Assembly: GCA_000181795.3 (NCBI GenBank)
Contig: CM012954.1
Coordinates: 17,387,548 to 17,442,240, forward strand
Origin: Trichinella spiralis
Lineage: Eukaryota > Nematoda > Enoplea > Trichinellida > Trichinellidae
Reading direction: 5' to 3'
Length of the DNA: 54,693 nucleotides
Shown here: positions 38,342 through 52,000 of the stretch, one piece after another
Position numbering within the stretch: the stretch's first letter is position 1
Layout of the letters: the number at the start of each line of letters is the position of its first letter
The notes under the pieces: generated by a model
What the model was told of the DNA's origin: nothing
Database searches by the model: none
What the model saw: only the letters and a program-made list of their open reading frames with translations
Translations under genes and position numbers: made by a program

Positions 38342-41300
38342 GGTTGTACAATCAGCTAGCTTGGCTAGAGCTAAGCTGAAACAACGTTATAATTTCCGTT
38401 TAGGAGGTCTTAGTTATCATCGTCTGCTGCTGCATCGACACTACTAGAAAAATGTGCTGTTGGTTTTCCTTTATTTTACTTATTTGCACAATTCAATGGC
38501 ACCTCTCCGTTGTTCACTGTGACGACAATTCAACTACCACCAACAAACGGCCCAAGGAAACTACTTCTACACGTGAACAAGTGAGACAAATAATCATATC
38601 CAATTCGAAAACTTTTTCTCATTCCACTTACTATCCTCTATTAATACCATTAGAACATGAGCAGAGTTAATACACATACATCTCTATCTCTATGTATATG
38701 CATTTGTATACTATTTTATGTACAAGTAGAAAATGTTCAAAAGTTAGCACAAATGTTATTTTCTTTTTAAATGCAAGGTCATTAAGAACTACAATTGTAT
38801 TGTATCTAAACAGACAGACGCATGAATTTTTTGCCCTTCCTCTCTCTCTCTGTAGAAGAATTACAACAGTTCAATGAAATTGAAATACATTCATACATTT
38901 GGCTGTTGGATAATTGTTGGGCAGAAGGAGAGAGAGACTAGGAGAGTTTAAGTTGTGACAATCGATCGAAGCTGCTTGTCAAATTTTTTTCTTGTCAAAG
39001 GAGGGGGGGGGATGGGGAAATTTTTGTTTCCTCAGTTAGCCGCGATATCTGATTTTTCTGCGGAACGCGCAGAGAGAAAAAAAAGCATGCAGAAAAGACG
39101 ACAGACGTTGCACAATGACCTTTTTTGCTGGTATTATATTTTCCAACACTGACAGACTGCTGCTGTGCAATGCATGAAGAGAAAGAAAACTTTTCTCTGA
39201 TTATTCTGGTTTTTATTTTTTGTAACTTTGTGCAGCAGCAGCAGCTTGTTCCAGTTTTTGATGATGGTCGGTAAAAATTTCTGCTTAACATTTTTAAAGC
39301 GGTTTTTATTGTCACCGTACGATGACAACAATAAAAATCGCTTTAACTGCCGTTGATAAGTTTGAGCGGAAAAACAGGAAAAAAAAGTTGCAATTCTTAA
39401 AATATTGCAGCATATTTGCTGACTCACAACAAACAACACCCAAGCTATTATTTTTCCACTTTTTTCTCCCCCTTCCACTGCACCCCTTCACGGTATATCA
39501 GATGTCGTCGAGACGACTGGCAATTTTTATCGACTTTCACTGAAGAAGCAGCATTACGTCAGAAAATTTTTGAACGTTTTCAAAATAAAATAATATAAAA
39601 AAAATAAGCTAAGCAAAAAGCTGTTGTTGTTCACTTTGCACGATGTTGAAATATCAATTTGAGAGATCTGAATTTGATTTTCAACAACGACAAAAGAAAT
39701 GAAAAAAACCTCCACCATCACCATAAACCCCAATAATAACTTCCCCTCTCATTTCTTCTTCTTTTTTTTATTATTCCTTTTTTCCTCGAGCTACCTACTA
39801 TCTACGTGTGTGTGTGTGTGGATCAATTTTTCTAAGCCTTTACATCCACGATATTGATTGATTCAGTGCTTTTTTTGGCATTTCAATATTTTATCAAAAG
39901 AACAATTTTCACGTATGCATCATCATCTGGGAATATGTGGAAAAAATTAACAAAAAATTTTCTTTTTAAAAATATATAACAACCCCAAAAAAGCATTACA
40001 ATTTTGTGCAATGTGTGCGAGTGCGTCATCGATTTGTTTTGTACGTTGCTTTCGTTTACAACGAAAGGAAGAGAAAAAAAGAAGAAACAAAGCATACAAT
40101 AGTAGAAAACAAGCAAGATCCGGGTGATGTCAGAACCGTGTTTATACAAGATAGGAGCAGTGTTGATTTAATGGGGATGCACCATTGACGATGACGGTTA
40201 TACATTTTTCTACTGTGTTCACGGTAAAAAGCGATTGCGTAATCATCTGTAGCTGTAGCTGTCGAAACGCTGAACACAGACTGATTATTGAATCAAAAAA
40301 AAAGTATTTTTAGCTCTCTTTCTTTTCTCTCTCTCCCTCTGTTTATCATACATATATTATACAATGATCGATCGATTTTTTCCTCTTGCTTCTTTTTCTT
40401 CAAACAGCAGGGCATATTTTTATGCGGGCTCAAATGTTTCAGAAACACCAAACCACTAACCAACTCTGTATTTATTTATTTATTTATTTATTATACACAG
40501 CATGTTATATTGCCATTTTCCCTCTGCACTTTTTTTTGATTGATTGATTTATTTCTATCTATCTAACAATTTATCTTCACTTCCTTTCATTCCCTCTCTC
40601 TCTCTCTCTCTCCATGAATCACTTTTTCATCCTCCTTTGCTAGACACAATTCAACCATTGGAGTTTTATAAATAATAAAATTTTCTCGCTCTCTCACTTT
40701 TTTTGCTTCAGTTCGATTTTTAACCGCACTTCACTAGACACCGGATGTACTAGTCACTTTTTGCCTCATTTTCTCCACTCATTTATTTCTTAGCGGTTTA
40801 GCTATGAAATCACACGGCCGGGTAGCAATGCTCAGGCATAGCATGGCATGTGTACGCATGTGTTAAAAGTCAATTTTCTTCACTTGTTCCGCAGTCGGCG
40901 CTCAACTCAATGCCTGCCTACCTCTATATCATTCACGCCAGTGTTTTTGAACGTAAAAATCCCGAGGTTGACTGAATTTATTATGCATGGTGGTGGTTCT
41001 TGAAATTTCGCATTCTCCTCGTGCCCAGTCGTCAGACGATGAACACTAAACACTAGACGACGACGAAGACGACGACAACGATCGATCAAACGAGCTCAAT
41101 TTTTTTTTCTTTCTTTTCCCCCTCAATTCCCCTCTTTCACAGAAAATCGCTCGCTTACTCGCTTGAAAAATAAAAATCCTAACTCAACAACACATGCCCA
41201 ATATAAAATTCAAAATCTTCACTAATAAAGTCTATCGAGTGATTGATGATGCATGTCTCAGGCAACTGAAAGGTGAAAAAAAACAAAAATTCTAATCATG

Positions 41301-44300
41301 CTAAAAATATTCCACTGATATATACATACCTACGTATACGTATAGACAGAAATTGAAAAGGAAAATATTTCCATATGCATATACACTAAAATGAGAGAGG
41401 GAGAGGGAAAATTATAAATTTCAGCCTCCCGTTTCCTCTTCAAAATAGAATAGTGTTGTAAAATTAAAACTAATTCTGTTTTAGATATCCGGAAAAAATC
41501 ATTCATTCGCGCTACAAATTTACGATTCACAATGGTCTACAAATGCATGGATGAAATTTCCTCACATTCTACGTCTCGGACATCGAATTTTCGTCAATGT
41601 CATGCTGCAACGTATGCGCATATGAAAAAAGAAAACAATCATGTCGACAAATATATGCTAATTAAATTGGTTCTTTTGTATTACTTTAGCAACCATCAAC
41701 AGCGAACAGGAGAAAGATGATGAACTGAAGCCACTACTGAAAGAATGTTTTTTCACCCGTCAGTCTTCACCAACTAGCTTGCCTAGACATCCTCTGATCA
41801 TTGCTGGGTAAAGAGAAATTTTCTACTTCAATCTCTCGCAAATGGAATTTTGCTGTTATTACATTTTTTTATTTAGCAAAGTGCAAAAATATACAAATGT
41901 AAAAAAATAGCAAGCAAAAATAATTTTAAAATCTTAACTGCAACAGTAACTGTACAGATATTGTATTGTTGGTTGTTTACTCTCTGTGCGAATTGTTTTG
42001 CTTGCTGTGATGCTTGCATTGCACATTGTTACTCATGTTCATGCTTTCTTGCTTCTATCTAACTGAACAAACAACACATTGCTGCTAACAAAGAGCTTGT
42101 TGTAATTACAATTCTTAGTCGACATATTAATAATCACTTCTGTTGAAAAAGTAAGCGAAATTGTATCTTCTGATTGATTCAACGCAGTAGCCATTAAGTA
42201 ATCAGTGGAAATGAAAAGTTGCTTTTTTCTCTTTCTATCACTCTTTCTTTTTTCTCTTCAAAATCGATATTTTAATAATATAATTTTCCAAATCAAAGAT
42301 GTACACATTTTCAGATGCCCCGTCGACACTTCGGTGATGGTTCATTATTCAAGACAACCACCAGAACAACAACGACGATTCAGTCGTTTTAGTGTAGAGC
42401 CAAGTCAGTTCTATTTTTCTGGAAGTTTCATGTTCCTACACTGCAGCGTAGCTGTATGCTCAGACGACCAAACCAACGATAGTTATGAAACGGTAAGAAT
42501 AACTATTACTATTACTAATTTTCTATATAAATTTTTCAAATTAAAAAACCATAGCAACAAATATATCAACCAATTTTCTTCATAATATAATAATTACATT
42601 ATTAATAAACACAATCGACAAACGAATTCAGATCAAAAGTTTCCAATAAACACAATATAAAACTTGATTTATAAATAACAAAATGTTCATTTTTGCAACA
42701 TGCATAATTAATGATTTTCAGCTGATTTGAAATGTCAAAAAAAGTTAACTTTAAATTATTTTTTGTTTCTGCTGTTGTTGAGATTTTACTTTTCTGCTTT
42801 TCCAATTTGAGACGAAAAATATATATTACACGATTTCGTTCATCAATAAATTCCACCCACCATTCGCCACTATTTTCAACAAATTTTCCAATCAGCTCAG
42901 CAAATTTATAAGCAGATAAACAGAGATCATGTATAAAAGTGATTTTTCGATCAAAAATTGATCAACATCAAAATCAAGCTAACCAAGCAAATTACATTAA
43001 TAAAAAGTGCTTCGTAAAAGTGAGGAAATTGACATAATAAATGAATTGAATAAATTAGGCACATTCTTAGCGGTCAGCACGAACTTCTTCTGCCTCTGCT
43101 GAATTATTCAGTTGGTACTACCTGCCTTATAATTTGTAAAATTTCTTTTCAAAAAGAACAACAGACAAACAGCATTAAGCTTGAGAGAGCTTTTTTTTTA
43201 ACATCACATCAAATAAATGGAATTTTATATATTCTTCTTGAAAAACTGACTGAAAATTTATAACTAGAAAAATATTGAAAAAAAGTACACATTTTTATGC
43301 ATTATATTAGTGCAAACAACTGCTTCTTGCTAAACTTTCACGAGAGCATGATAAGCATTGAAAAAAGTTGTTTGTGTTCATTTTTCCAAACATACCGTAG
43401 CCAGCTGTTTGACACATATTTTAATGGCTAGTTTTTATCAGCAAAGAAAAAAAGTTTCAATCGCTGAAAATAGTCTTCAATTTTGTTTATTTGCTGCGTT
43501 GCTTCAGACTTATAAGATGAAAAACAAACACTAGATGTGCAATCTTGTCGTAAAAAAAACCAAGCACAAATTCAACGTTAGTAGTAATAATGGGGGAAGG
43601 AGGAGGGGAGGGGTGGGGGTGGGGGGTTTCGTGCCGTCACTGAGAACAAACATTGTGTTCTACGAATTCGATGTTATTTCTGTTGCAGCAAAATTGGCGG
43701 TTTTCCGGCAAATTGACTTTTCAAAGTCAACTCAACCAGCAGGAGATTATTTGCCAAACGTTGTGATAAAAAAAAAAGTAGCCTCTCTCATTCCCCCCCC
43801 CCCCCCACAACTCCTACCCCGCTGCTCCTCTTACATTTTTGTCAAACTAATTAAGCGAAACTAATTTATCGTCTGGATATGCTTTTTCCCATACAAAGAA
43901 CAACAGACATCTGCGTGCAAGGCCTTCGTGGTCGTTCAAATAGACCATAACTGAAAAACTGCAATAATGGGTGCTAGATTGAAAAAGTTGAATTTCCAAG
44001 GACGCAATCAAAAATGACCTACAGTATTGAAAATCAGAGATAACCAAATAAATGAACTTTTTTTTTCTTCTTTTGCAGTGCCCAAACGGTCTTCATTGCA
44101 ATGAAATCAACTTTGCCACGCCTAGTTTGGACGAAGTCGACGAAGAACGAGCAGTGCTCTTGTCCCTTCCTGTTCACAAAGGGCACAATCAAGAGGTTGC
44201 AAATGAGGCTACATACGTTTCCTCAGGTCCCCTGCATCCGGTGATCGTAGACGAAAGTCAATCAACACTGAACGACGATTTGTTCATAGAGAAAACAGAT

Positions 44301-45284
44301 TGTAATTTTACATTAATTTCTCGGTTTTTTATACTCCCTTCACAACAACACTCATTTTAGCGGCTCGAGCAAATTGCAAACCATGCGAAAGTGGACATCA
44401 TCTAATGTCGCCTGAAGAAAAACAATTATTAGTAGTACGAGGTCTGAGTACAGGTTCGGTGATTGCAATCTCTTCGGCAGCATTTATCGTCGGTGTACTG
44501 CTTATGGCAGGTTTATGGTACATCTATGAAATGACCAGTAAGTGCTATATCAGAATACTCTTTCTGCAATGTTTTCACCAGTTTGAATAGAATAGCACTA
44601 TCGATTCGTTTCAAAAATAGAAAAACTGCACGTGTCTATCCTTGATTTGTAATGTTTCAAAGAACAAGGAACAAGATATTTAAGCAGAAAACGTTGCGAA
44701 ATAGGTCCGACTTGACATTACAACTTTTCATTACATTTTTAATGCAAGCATATTTTCAGTCACCTCACAGTGTTGTAGACTGAGACTGAGAACAAAAATT
44801 TCTTAAATTCATAAGTTTTTTTCTGTAAGGAAGAAAAAGTCGAAGCCTCAATTGAAGAACAACAATTAGAACTTTTAAAACTGAAATATACAATCTTAAA
44901 TTTTTATCCTTTCCATATACATACATATAAAGCTACGACACACACACACGCACAGCACACGTTTATACATATAATTTATTAATCTTATCTGACTACAGTA
45001 TTTTCATTGTGCTGATTTTTCTGCCTGCGTTATAAAAATTGTTTGAATGTCGATTTTTCATTAGGTGAATTTATTTTTACATAATTGATAGAGAAGATAT
45101 ATATATATATATATATATATATAAATTTCAAAAAAATAAAAACAGTTTTACTTACTGAATTTCAGAAACGGACATTGTGTTACGCAACAAGCGGCACACT
45201 TTTGATAATGAATGTACATCGTCGACCGAATCTACATCCGTTCCAACAGTCCACACTCGTCTGACGTCGGTCAACGTTGTTTGA
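28565..45284 (+). CDS. ZP-domain single-pass membrane protein (nematode cuticlin/DYF-7-like class)
   Basis: This is a secreted-pathway protein with a zona pellucida module, the polymerising unit of apical and cuticle matrices. There are eleven phase-consistent exons: 28565-28640, 28703-28848, 28912-29088, 32905-33048, 33937-34113, 41485-41611, 41690-41807, 42315-42492, 44079-44301, 44361-44537 and 45166-45284. They give 553 aa. Residues 1-25 look like a signal peptide (MVVKWTLFW...). ZP-N cysteines lie at 109, 144, 165 and 217. ZP-C carries LRLGHRIFVNVMLQ, LLKECFF, the classic LIIAGGCPVD, MFLHCSVAVC and CPNGLHC. One transmembrane segment (about 488-508) is followed by a basic, Ser/Thr-rich tail of about 40 residues ending TSVNVV. 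N-glycosylation sites include NAT and NFT. Introns 3 (3.8 kb) and 5 (7.4 kb) are very large for this window. I cannot name the orthologue. Confidence 0.85.
29089..32904 (+). other. Intron 3 of the ZP gene
   Basis: 3.8 kb, AT-rich. It holds a (TA)n microsatellite at 31814-31860 and an adjacent C-run/(CA)n/(GA)n tract at 32220-32260. The ORFs here are short and follow no splice logic. No embedded gene is seen. Confidence 0.7.
34114..41484 (+). other. Intron 5 of the ZP gene, 7.4 kb, simple-repeat rich
   Basis: Contains many microsatellites and tracts: C-rich/CTC near 34785-34815, (AAC)n and (GCA)n at 35170-35270 with an AATAAGC tandem at 35211-35240, (CA)(TA) at 36408-36440, (TA)n at 36777-36840, (TCTG)n at 37260-37284, (CA)/(TA) at 37858-37960, and (GTT)n/(CTG)n at 38269-38340. 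Homopurine and homopyrimidine strings lie at 39000-39015 and 40590-40612. It also holds the candidate internal first exon at 38452-38580. Confidence 0.7.
38452..38580 (+). CDS. Candidate alternative first exon of the ZP gene (signal peptide)
   Basis: An ATG begins 43 codons that look like a signal peptide followed by a short polar segment. There is a hydrophobic core FSFILLICTIQWHLSVV, a likely cleavage near VHC/DD, then a Thr/Asn-rich stretch with an NST glycosylation site. It ends exactly at a GTGAGA donor in phase 0. Exon 6 of the ZP gene (41485) also starts in phase 0, so splicing would give a secretory protein of about 356 aa with ZP-C, the membrane segment and the tail but no ZP-N. The frame does not fit as an internal exon after exon 5. 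The promoter is not identified. It could also be chance. Confidence 0.4.
42493..44078 (+). other. Intron 8 of the ZP gene
   Basis: 1.6 kb, AT-rich, with a G-rich run (43592-43626) and a run of 14 C (43793-43806). The 109-codon ORF at 43535-43864 spans these homopolymers and looks accidental. Confidence 0.65.
43592..43626 (+). other. G-rich tract, potential G-quadruplex
   Basis: There are five or more G-runs of three to six within 35 bases on the transcribed + strand, enough for a quadruplex in DNA or pre-mRNA. It sits in intron 8 of the ZP gene, with a C14 run 167 bp downstream that could pair with it. Confidence 0.55.
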
Positions 45285-46095
45285 AAAAGCTCGTTCCAAC
45301 AATACTCCCTCCATTCATCCTTTTCTTGTACTAAAATTTCAAAACGTAAAAATTTCTTATAAAAAAAGCTTTTAACATAAACAAACAAACAAACACTTCT
45401 TACCCTCATCTCTGAAACCACCTCCAATTAATCACAACATAATTCAACGGACCTCTTCTTCTCTTGTTTTTGCGATCATTTTATCTTTCATTCAAGACCT
45501 CACTCATCACCTACTGCTCTCTAACATTTGTCAATTTGCCTACCTGAGCAACTCATTTCCTCTCTCCTATTTCAACAGCAACATGTCAAACCAAAATATG
45601 GGTGAACTGTTAAGCCATCTTGAAATTTTGTAGCGTTTTTCAGTGACATTCTCTGCACTTTACACCGTACGTACATACAGTACAATACAATACTAACCAT
45701 ATCATACAACAGCATACCGTATTATAGTGGATTGTTGTTGTGTTGTTTCTTCGTGAGTCGTGGATGACGTTCTTTTTCGCTTTGTGTGCATTAAACTTCC
45801 GTTGCAATTTAATGTTGATCACAAGACACGCTAGCAATGCACAAGTTGTTATCTTAACTTTTATTCTTCTTCCTCTTCAGATCAGGTTCACACCATCCGC
45901 TGTTGGAGAATTTCCATATCTCTCTCCCTCTCCTTCTACCTGACTATTCACTCCCAAAAGCAATATTATGAAGAATAAAATTGCGTTGCACATTTTGCAT
46001 GCAAAATAATCTTGCACTTCAAGTTTATTGGAATTCAAGTAAAACTATATCAGTCCAATGCTCGTCGCAGTTCTCACATTTTATGCAGTTTTTTT
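45285..46095. other. Convergent 3' region between ZP gene and MSH6
   Basis: Both genes end here. Possible AATAAA signals for the + gene are seen around 45975. No further gene is recognised. A short ORF at 45740-45943 (+) is not supported by splicing to the ZP gene. Confidence 0.5.
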
Positions 46096-49000
46096 TTATA
46101 CTTTTGCATTTTCAGCTTCTTTGACTTGGGAAACTCTGAAAATTGAAAAATTAACATGCAACATTCTTTATACAAATAAACACGCACCGTTCTTTTTCCA
46201 TCCGTGCAAAATACATGCTCTTTGCGTAAGCCTTTTTTATAACCTAAAAGACGTTATTAAATAATGTAATCAAAACAAAAAATAGAAACGTAAAATTTAT
46301 TGTGGTTGTACATCGACATGGATTCCTGCAAGCTTGGCTGCGTTGAAGCCGTAACTTTTCGGACATGCCCCGGGCGCGAGTTTGTACAAAAAAACCACAT
46401 TCTCTTCAGTTGGATCAGCCCCTTCACTTTCATTCTCCACCATACAAGCCTGGAATAATTTTGGATGATTAGGAAAATTTTGCAAAAGTAATTAGTCTTT
46501 CACTAACAAATGACTGAACACACAAAAAGCAAAACAATCACAGAATTGCTACCGATGAAGCGATTTGGATTATTCAGTAGCTAAGTTGAGAGCGTTGGAA
46601 ATAAATTTAAAAAAATAATAACTTATAATTAACACCATGAAAACTATCATTCAATAAATTGTTCACTTCAAATAACAGTTTTCAAAGACAGAAACTGCAA
46701 TAGCAACCACACATTTCACGCACGCAGCAGCGCGCAGACTGTGAACTGGCGTCCATTATGAACAAAAGTTGAAAATTCGATTTTGTAAAACAAAGCTCAT
46801 CCATAAAATGTTGCTAAAAGAACTGCTTATTTGAACAAAATAATTGCTGAAATTAAAAAATATAAGGTATGCCTACTGTATTTATTTGATATACAAGTAC
46901 AGTTTTCAACAGTACTAAAACGATAAGTTTCTCGACTTTTTTTCTTAATATCTCAAACAAATAAAACAAAAAACATCTTGAAAAAATATTAGCAAACAAA
47001 GTGAGAGTAGGAAATTTGTTAAAAAAAACTTTTTGCTACTGAAAATGCATATCTTTCGCATAATGCTTTTAATTATAAAAAACTGTCATCATTTATGTTG
47101 AAAATATAATTACAAATATTTTTTTAAATATTTTATATTAGAACAACATTGCTGTTAGTCAGCAAATAAACTTACCATATGTCCGAGACGAATTCTTGGG
47201 TTCGCTGCCAGACTATCCATTAACGAATGATAATGCGTGGAAAAGATTGTACGACAACCAATGTGATTAGTTATATATTGAAGAGTAGCATGGGCAATGG
47301 CAGTTCCGTCCCATGTAGACGTGCCTCGGCCCAATTCGTCGATAATAACAAATGAGTGAATAGTGGCATGTTTTAAAATGGCACTGGTTTCACGAAGTTC
47401 CACAAAAAGTGTACTTTGTCCTGTAAATAACAGATGAACAACTGTACAAAATTAATTAATTAATTAGTCAGTCAGTCAATCTAGAACACCAACATCATCA
47501 TGATCACTATTTTACCGGTAATCAGTGAATCACGGGCACCAATGCGGGTAAAAATGCAGTCCACCGGCGACAAGGTAAAATTGCGTGCAGGTACGTAGGA
47601 ACCAATTTGGGCAAGCACGATCAAAGTGCCCACTTGACGCATCAGGGTCGATTTTCCGCCCATATTCGCCCCTGTAAGCAAAAGCACTTGTCCTGTATCC
47701 TAAAAAAAGCATAATTTCTGTAAAAAAAATAACCACAAGAGCGAAACATTTCCTCGAACTCAATGTATACCGATTCAGAAGAGCCAATCAATACATCATT
47801 TGCAATATAGTCGCCCTGTGTTTTGATTTTTCCACAACACGGATGTACAGATTCATCTAACCGAAGGAAAGTCTGAAAAATGACAATTATATAAATAAAA
47901 TCTTGTTATATAAAAGTCGAGACAATTATGGAATCATCCATAATGATGAACGAATATGATGCAGGTCTGATTAACTGTTGGAAAAGTGAATGAAGTGTTG
48001 GTGTTGCTCTTTTCTACTTACCTTACCGTCGATAGCATCGATAAATTTTGGACAACAAACTTCGCGTGTACAACATTTCGCGTACTGCGCGAAGGCTAGC
48101 AAAACGTCCAAAGTGGCAATGTTTTCAACCGCAGCATACCATTTCACTTTCCTGAAATAAAAATTATATATATATATATATGTAGATGCATTTGCAATTT
48201 TCCCACCGTTCACAAAAATTTGCAAACAAACGACGCATGATATCTTTCAAAGCGACTTCTCGATCCGCTTCGCTTGCAGCAAGCAGTTTCACCAAGTCGT
48301 CCAGTTCTTTTGTCGTGTACCTTTTGAAGCCCTGGAAAAGGGAAATTCAATTTCAACGTCAACAAATCAAACTAAACTGTTAGTTACTATCGACCTTCCT
48401 TTGCGAGCGAAAATCGAACTCATGATTCAAATTCTTGCAAGCAGATTCTGGAATTTCCAAATTGTATCGATTTCTGCCACTGCTTAAGTATTGCACCGAC
48501 TGAAAGCAAAATAACTAACTACACAACTCATTCAGATACATGAAAATAAAAGAATTTTAATAAATATTCAAAATAAATAAATAAATAAATAAATAAATAA
48601 AGAGATATTCACCGAACAATTAAGACGCTTTTGAATAGTTTTCAAATAATTGTCCAATTGCTTCTCAGCATGAACAATTGCTTGATTGGCTGCATCCAAT
48701 GCCGGATCAACGCCTGCAAATTGCAAATTGCACCAAGCATTGTAGCAGGAAAAAGCAGAAAAGTTAAAAACAACAAAAAACCCTCTTCAGGAATAATCGA
48801 GCCGATTGTTTTCGCCGTCTCGTGGTCGAATGCATTTTGAAAATATTGTACATCGGATTGAATGTCAGGAAAACATTTGGCGCCACCTTTTCGAATGAAA
48901 AGTGCTTGCAAAAGTGACGAGCTAGAAAGAAACATTCCATCAAACATTCCAACAAAATGCTGAGTTGTCGTTTGTACTGGATTTGTGATGCAAAATTGCA

Positions 49001-52000
49001 AACAGTTTGCATTAGCTTGTTGGCTTTGGCAAAGCCGCTGATTAATTGGACAAAATCGGCTACTTTGCGTTTGCTGTACGTGTCGGCTTCGAAATAAACC
49101 GCTCGACATTCTGGATGATCCGTATTTGGAGCTCTGATGCTCAAACTGTGCATCCTAATTGCAGAATCAAGCAAGTGGAGAGAGAGAGAGAAAAAGAATG
49201 CAAATTGCAAAAGTGGAAAATTGGATCTCACTTTTGCAAAAGGCGTTCCAAATCCGGAATTTCACGCAACTGTTTGATCAAACTTTCGAACAATTCTGTT
49301 TGTTCGATCAAATTGCGAACAGCCACTTGACGCTGTTCAATTTCTTGCAAATCACAAAGCGGATTGCACAACCAAAAATGCAAAAGTCGTTTTCCTAAGA
49401 AAAAAACACACGAAAACATTTAAAAATAAAAACTTGCTTCATCAATTTTTCCATTTTACCGTTCCAGAACATACTGAAATATATATATACATACCCATTG
49501 CAGTTTTGCACAAATTTATTTCATCATAAACAGTCACTTTGGTGGATTTTTTTCTTTCAAAATTCACAATATCCAAATTTCTCAAAGTGATATCATTCAA
49601 TACCTGTTAATTAATAAATTAATTAATAATTAATTTGAATTTTCATAGAATATTGGACAAAAAACACCATGTAACGATTTTTCAAAGGCTGATGACAAGA
49701 TGAAAGTTTCCCAAATTCCACAGTCGCTGGAGGTGAATAAAGTTCAAAATTTTTCAATCTTAAAATATCATGATCAATTAGACATTCTTTCAAATACCTG
49801 AAAAAGAATTTTTGATAAACAATGAAAATTATCAGCAATGAAAACGGTTTACCAAACGATTGCACCGAACGAACTGATGCCAAGAGCGTACTGTGGCTTG
49901 GGGGTTTGTTGAAATAGATCTTGCTGATCAATGCAAGTTGCAAGTGCTTCGGGCCAGTCGACATTTCCTCGATCGTCGACTCCAAAATAGCAATCCAGTG
50001 CTAAATTACGAAGAGTATCGGCGGCGGTCCAAAATTCCACTTTCGGTATCAAAGCCTCTTTGTCAACATTGTTCAAATTGTACTTGAACATATTCAACAT
50101 CTGTGGAGACAATTGGCCACGTGGAAATAATATCTGCATTTGTGTTTTATTTTTGAATATTTGAAAACGACCAAACTGAATCGTACTTGAATTACCTGAA
50201 CCGGAGGATAAGAGGCAAGAACTGTTCGCAATTGTGAATAATCGCAGTCGTCTTCAAATTGACTTATCTTGAAGGAAAAGAAAAAATAGATTATTGAATA
50301 TGGAATTTCAATCAAATAATAATAAAAAAGTATAAATAAATAAATAGCGAATAAAGGGGGGGGGAGAAAAAAAGAGAAAAAACGAAGAAAATACAAAACA
50401 GAAATCACCACTTACAGAAATCTTTCCCACCAAAGTGTTCACAAAGCAAATTCCAATTTGATTTTTCTTATCCGTAGAATTCTGCAAGAAAGAAACAAGA
50501 AGATGAAATATTTTGTTAAAAATTAATTAAAAAATATCTAACATCAAAAATAAAGATATTTATTACAATAATCAAATTATAATATTTACTTGTTCACAAA
50601 GCGCAGCCAGGTAAGATACTTGGACATTGTCATCTTCGGTTTCTAGAAAGTTGTACGTTTTTGTTCCACGTGTAATGATGCGACAAATTTCTCGACGAAT
50701 CACTTTTTCTTTCGAAGGTAAGAGTTCTTGAAGATAGAGAAAAAAACGAATTAGCATATTATCAAATATGATCAACTGATCAAACACCTTGATGAGCTCT
50801 TTTCTGTAACATTTCAGGAGTTTCAGTTTGTTCGACACGAGCAACTTTGAATCCATGTTCAATCAGCTGATCGCTGAAACGATCAAATGACACTTCAGGA
50901 AAGCCACAGTGGGCGTAGTCACCCTGAAATTTGAACAAATCAAAAAATAATACATATATACATATTTTTTCTTCTTCTCTAATGCATAAATCCACGTGGT
51001 GGAATAGCAGCACCTTCATGAAGGATAAATTTAAATTTTTCACTCCAACAACAGCATCCATGTGATAAAGTTCGTAAAACTTTCCCACCTGAATTAAAAG
51101 TAAAAAAAATATATAAACACATACACACACAATATAAAATGAAACTTCTTTTAAATTTTAATTTCGAAAATTTGCAAACTTTGAAAAAGAGTATAGTATC
51201 GAAGTGTTGGGATTTCATTAGCCACCACTGACGATGAGCTGGAGTTTGTTCTTTGAGAAAACTTTCCGGGACAAATAAAGTGCGCGCATCGTAGTCGGCA
51301 TCATCTGGGCGACGACGATTCAAATCTCTACAAAAAAATTTGAACATGTATATTTTCATCAAAATGAAGCATAAAGCAACACTAATAAATAAAATCAACA
51401 CAAACTGCACAAATGGCATGTTTAAATGAAAATCAAGAATAATGCAGAATTACAAACCGAATTTTTTCCGGTTTCAAAAATTCAAAATCCAAATGCTTGA
51501 AACGTTGTTGAGTTGAACTTTCTTTTACAAACGACTTGAAAATAAAATGAAAACAGCTTTTCAACACGCAAGAAGAAAATAAAAATGATCATCACTACAT
51601 CATCTGCGACAAAGCTGGAAAAGTAAGAGTTGTCTTTTTCATTTAAATATGATGATTCTTCAAATGTCGATTCAGAACGGCATTCTGATGTTTCATGCTT
51701 TTGCACTTCAATCGACTGATCGGATACTGTTGATCGATAGCAAAATTTTTCCAACGTTGTTTTCTTGCAACTTTTCGGTGTAGAAGTGCTCAAATTGTCC
51801 AATTCCAAAACAGACAGGCGGGCTCTTTTCGAAATCTAAATAAAATTCAAATTAAATAATTTTCATTTTAAAGTAACACATCACGAAAAAAAACAGAACA
51901 AAATATCACACCGGAAAGACCGGTGAGACAGGAGATCCTTTTTCATTGGCTGGTTCGTTGGTTTTGGCAATGTTAGTTTCTGATTCACATTCAGAATCGC

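Noticed and set aside
43535-43864. 109-codon frame in intron 8 of the ZP gene
   Set aside because: It is held open by homopolymer G and C runs (GGVGVGG and PPPPP) and has no family resemblance.
45152-45427. 91-codon minus-strand frame
   Set aside because: It is the shadow of the last ZP-gene exon (45166-45284), which is in phase on the + strand and supplies the cytoplasmic tail.
45740-45943. Possible last exon of the ZP gene ending near 45942
   Set aside because: An acceptor (TCTTCCTCTTCAG) is present, but its phase gives an unlikely sequence, and the exon at 45166 already closes the gene cleanly.
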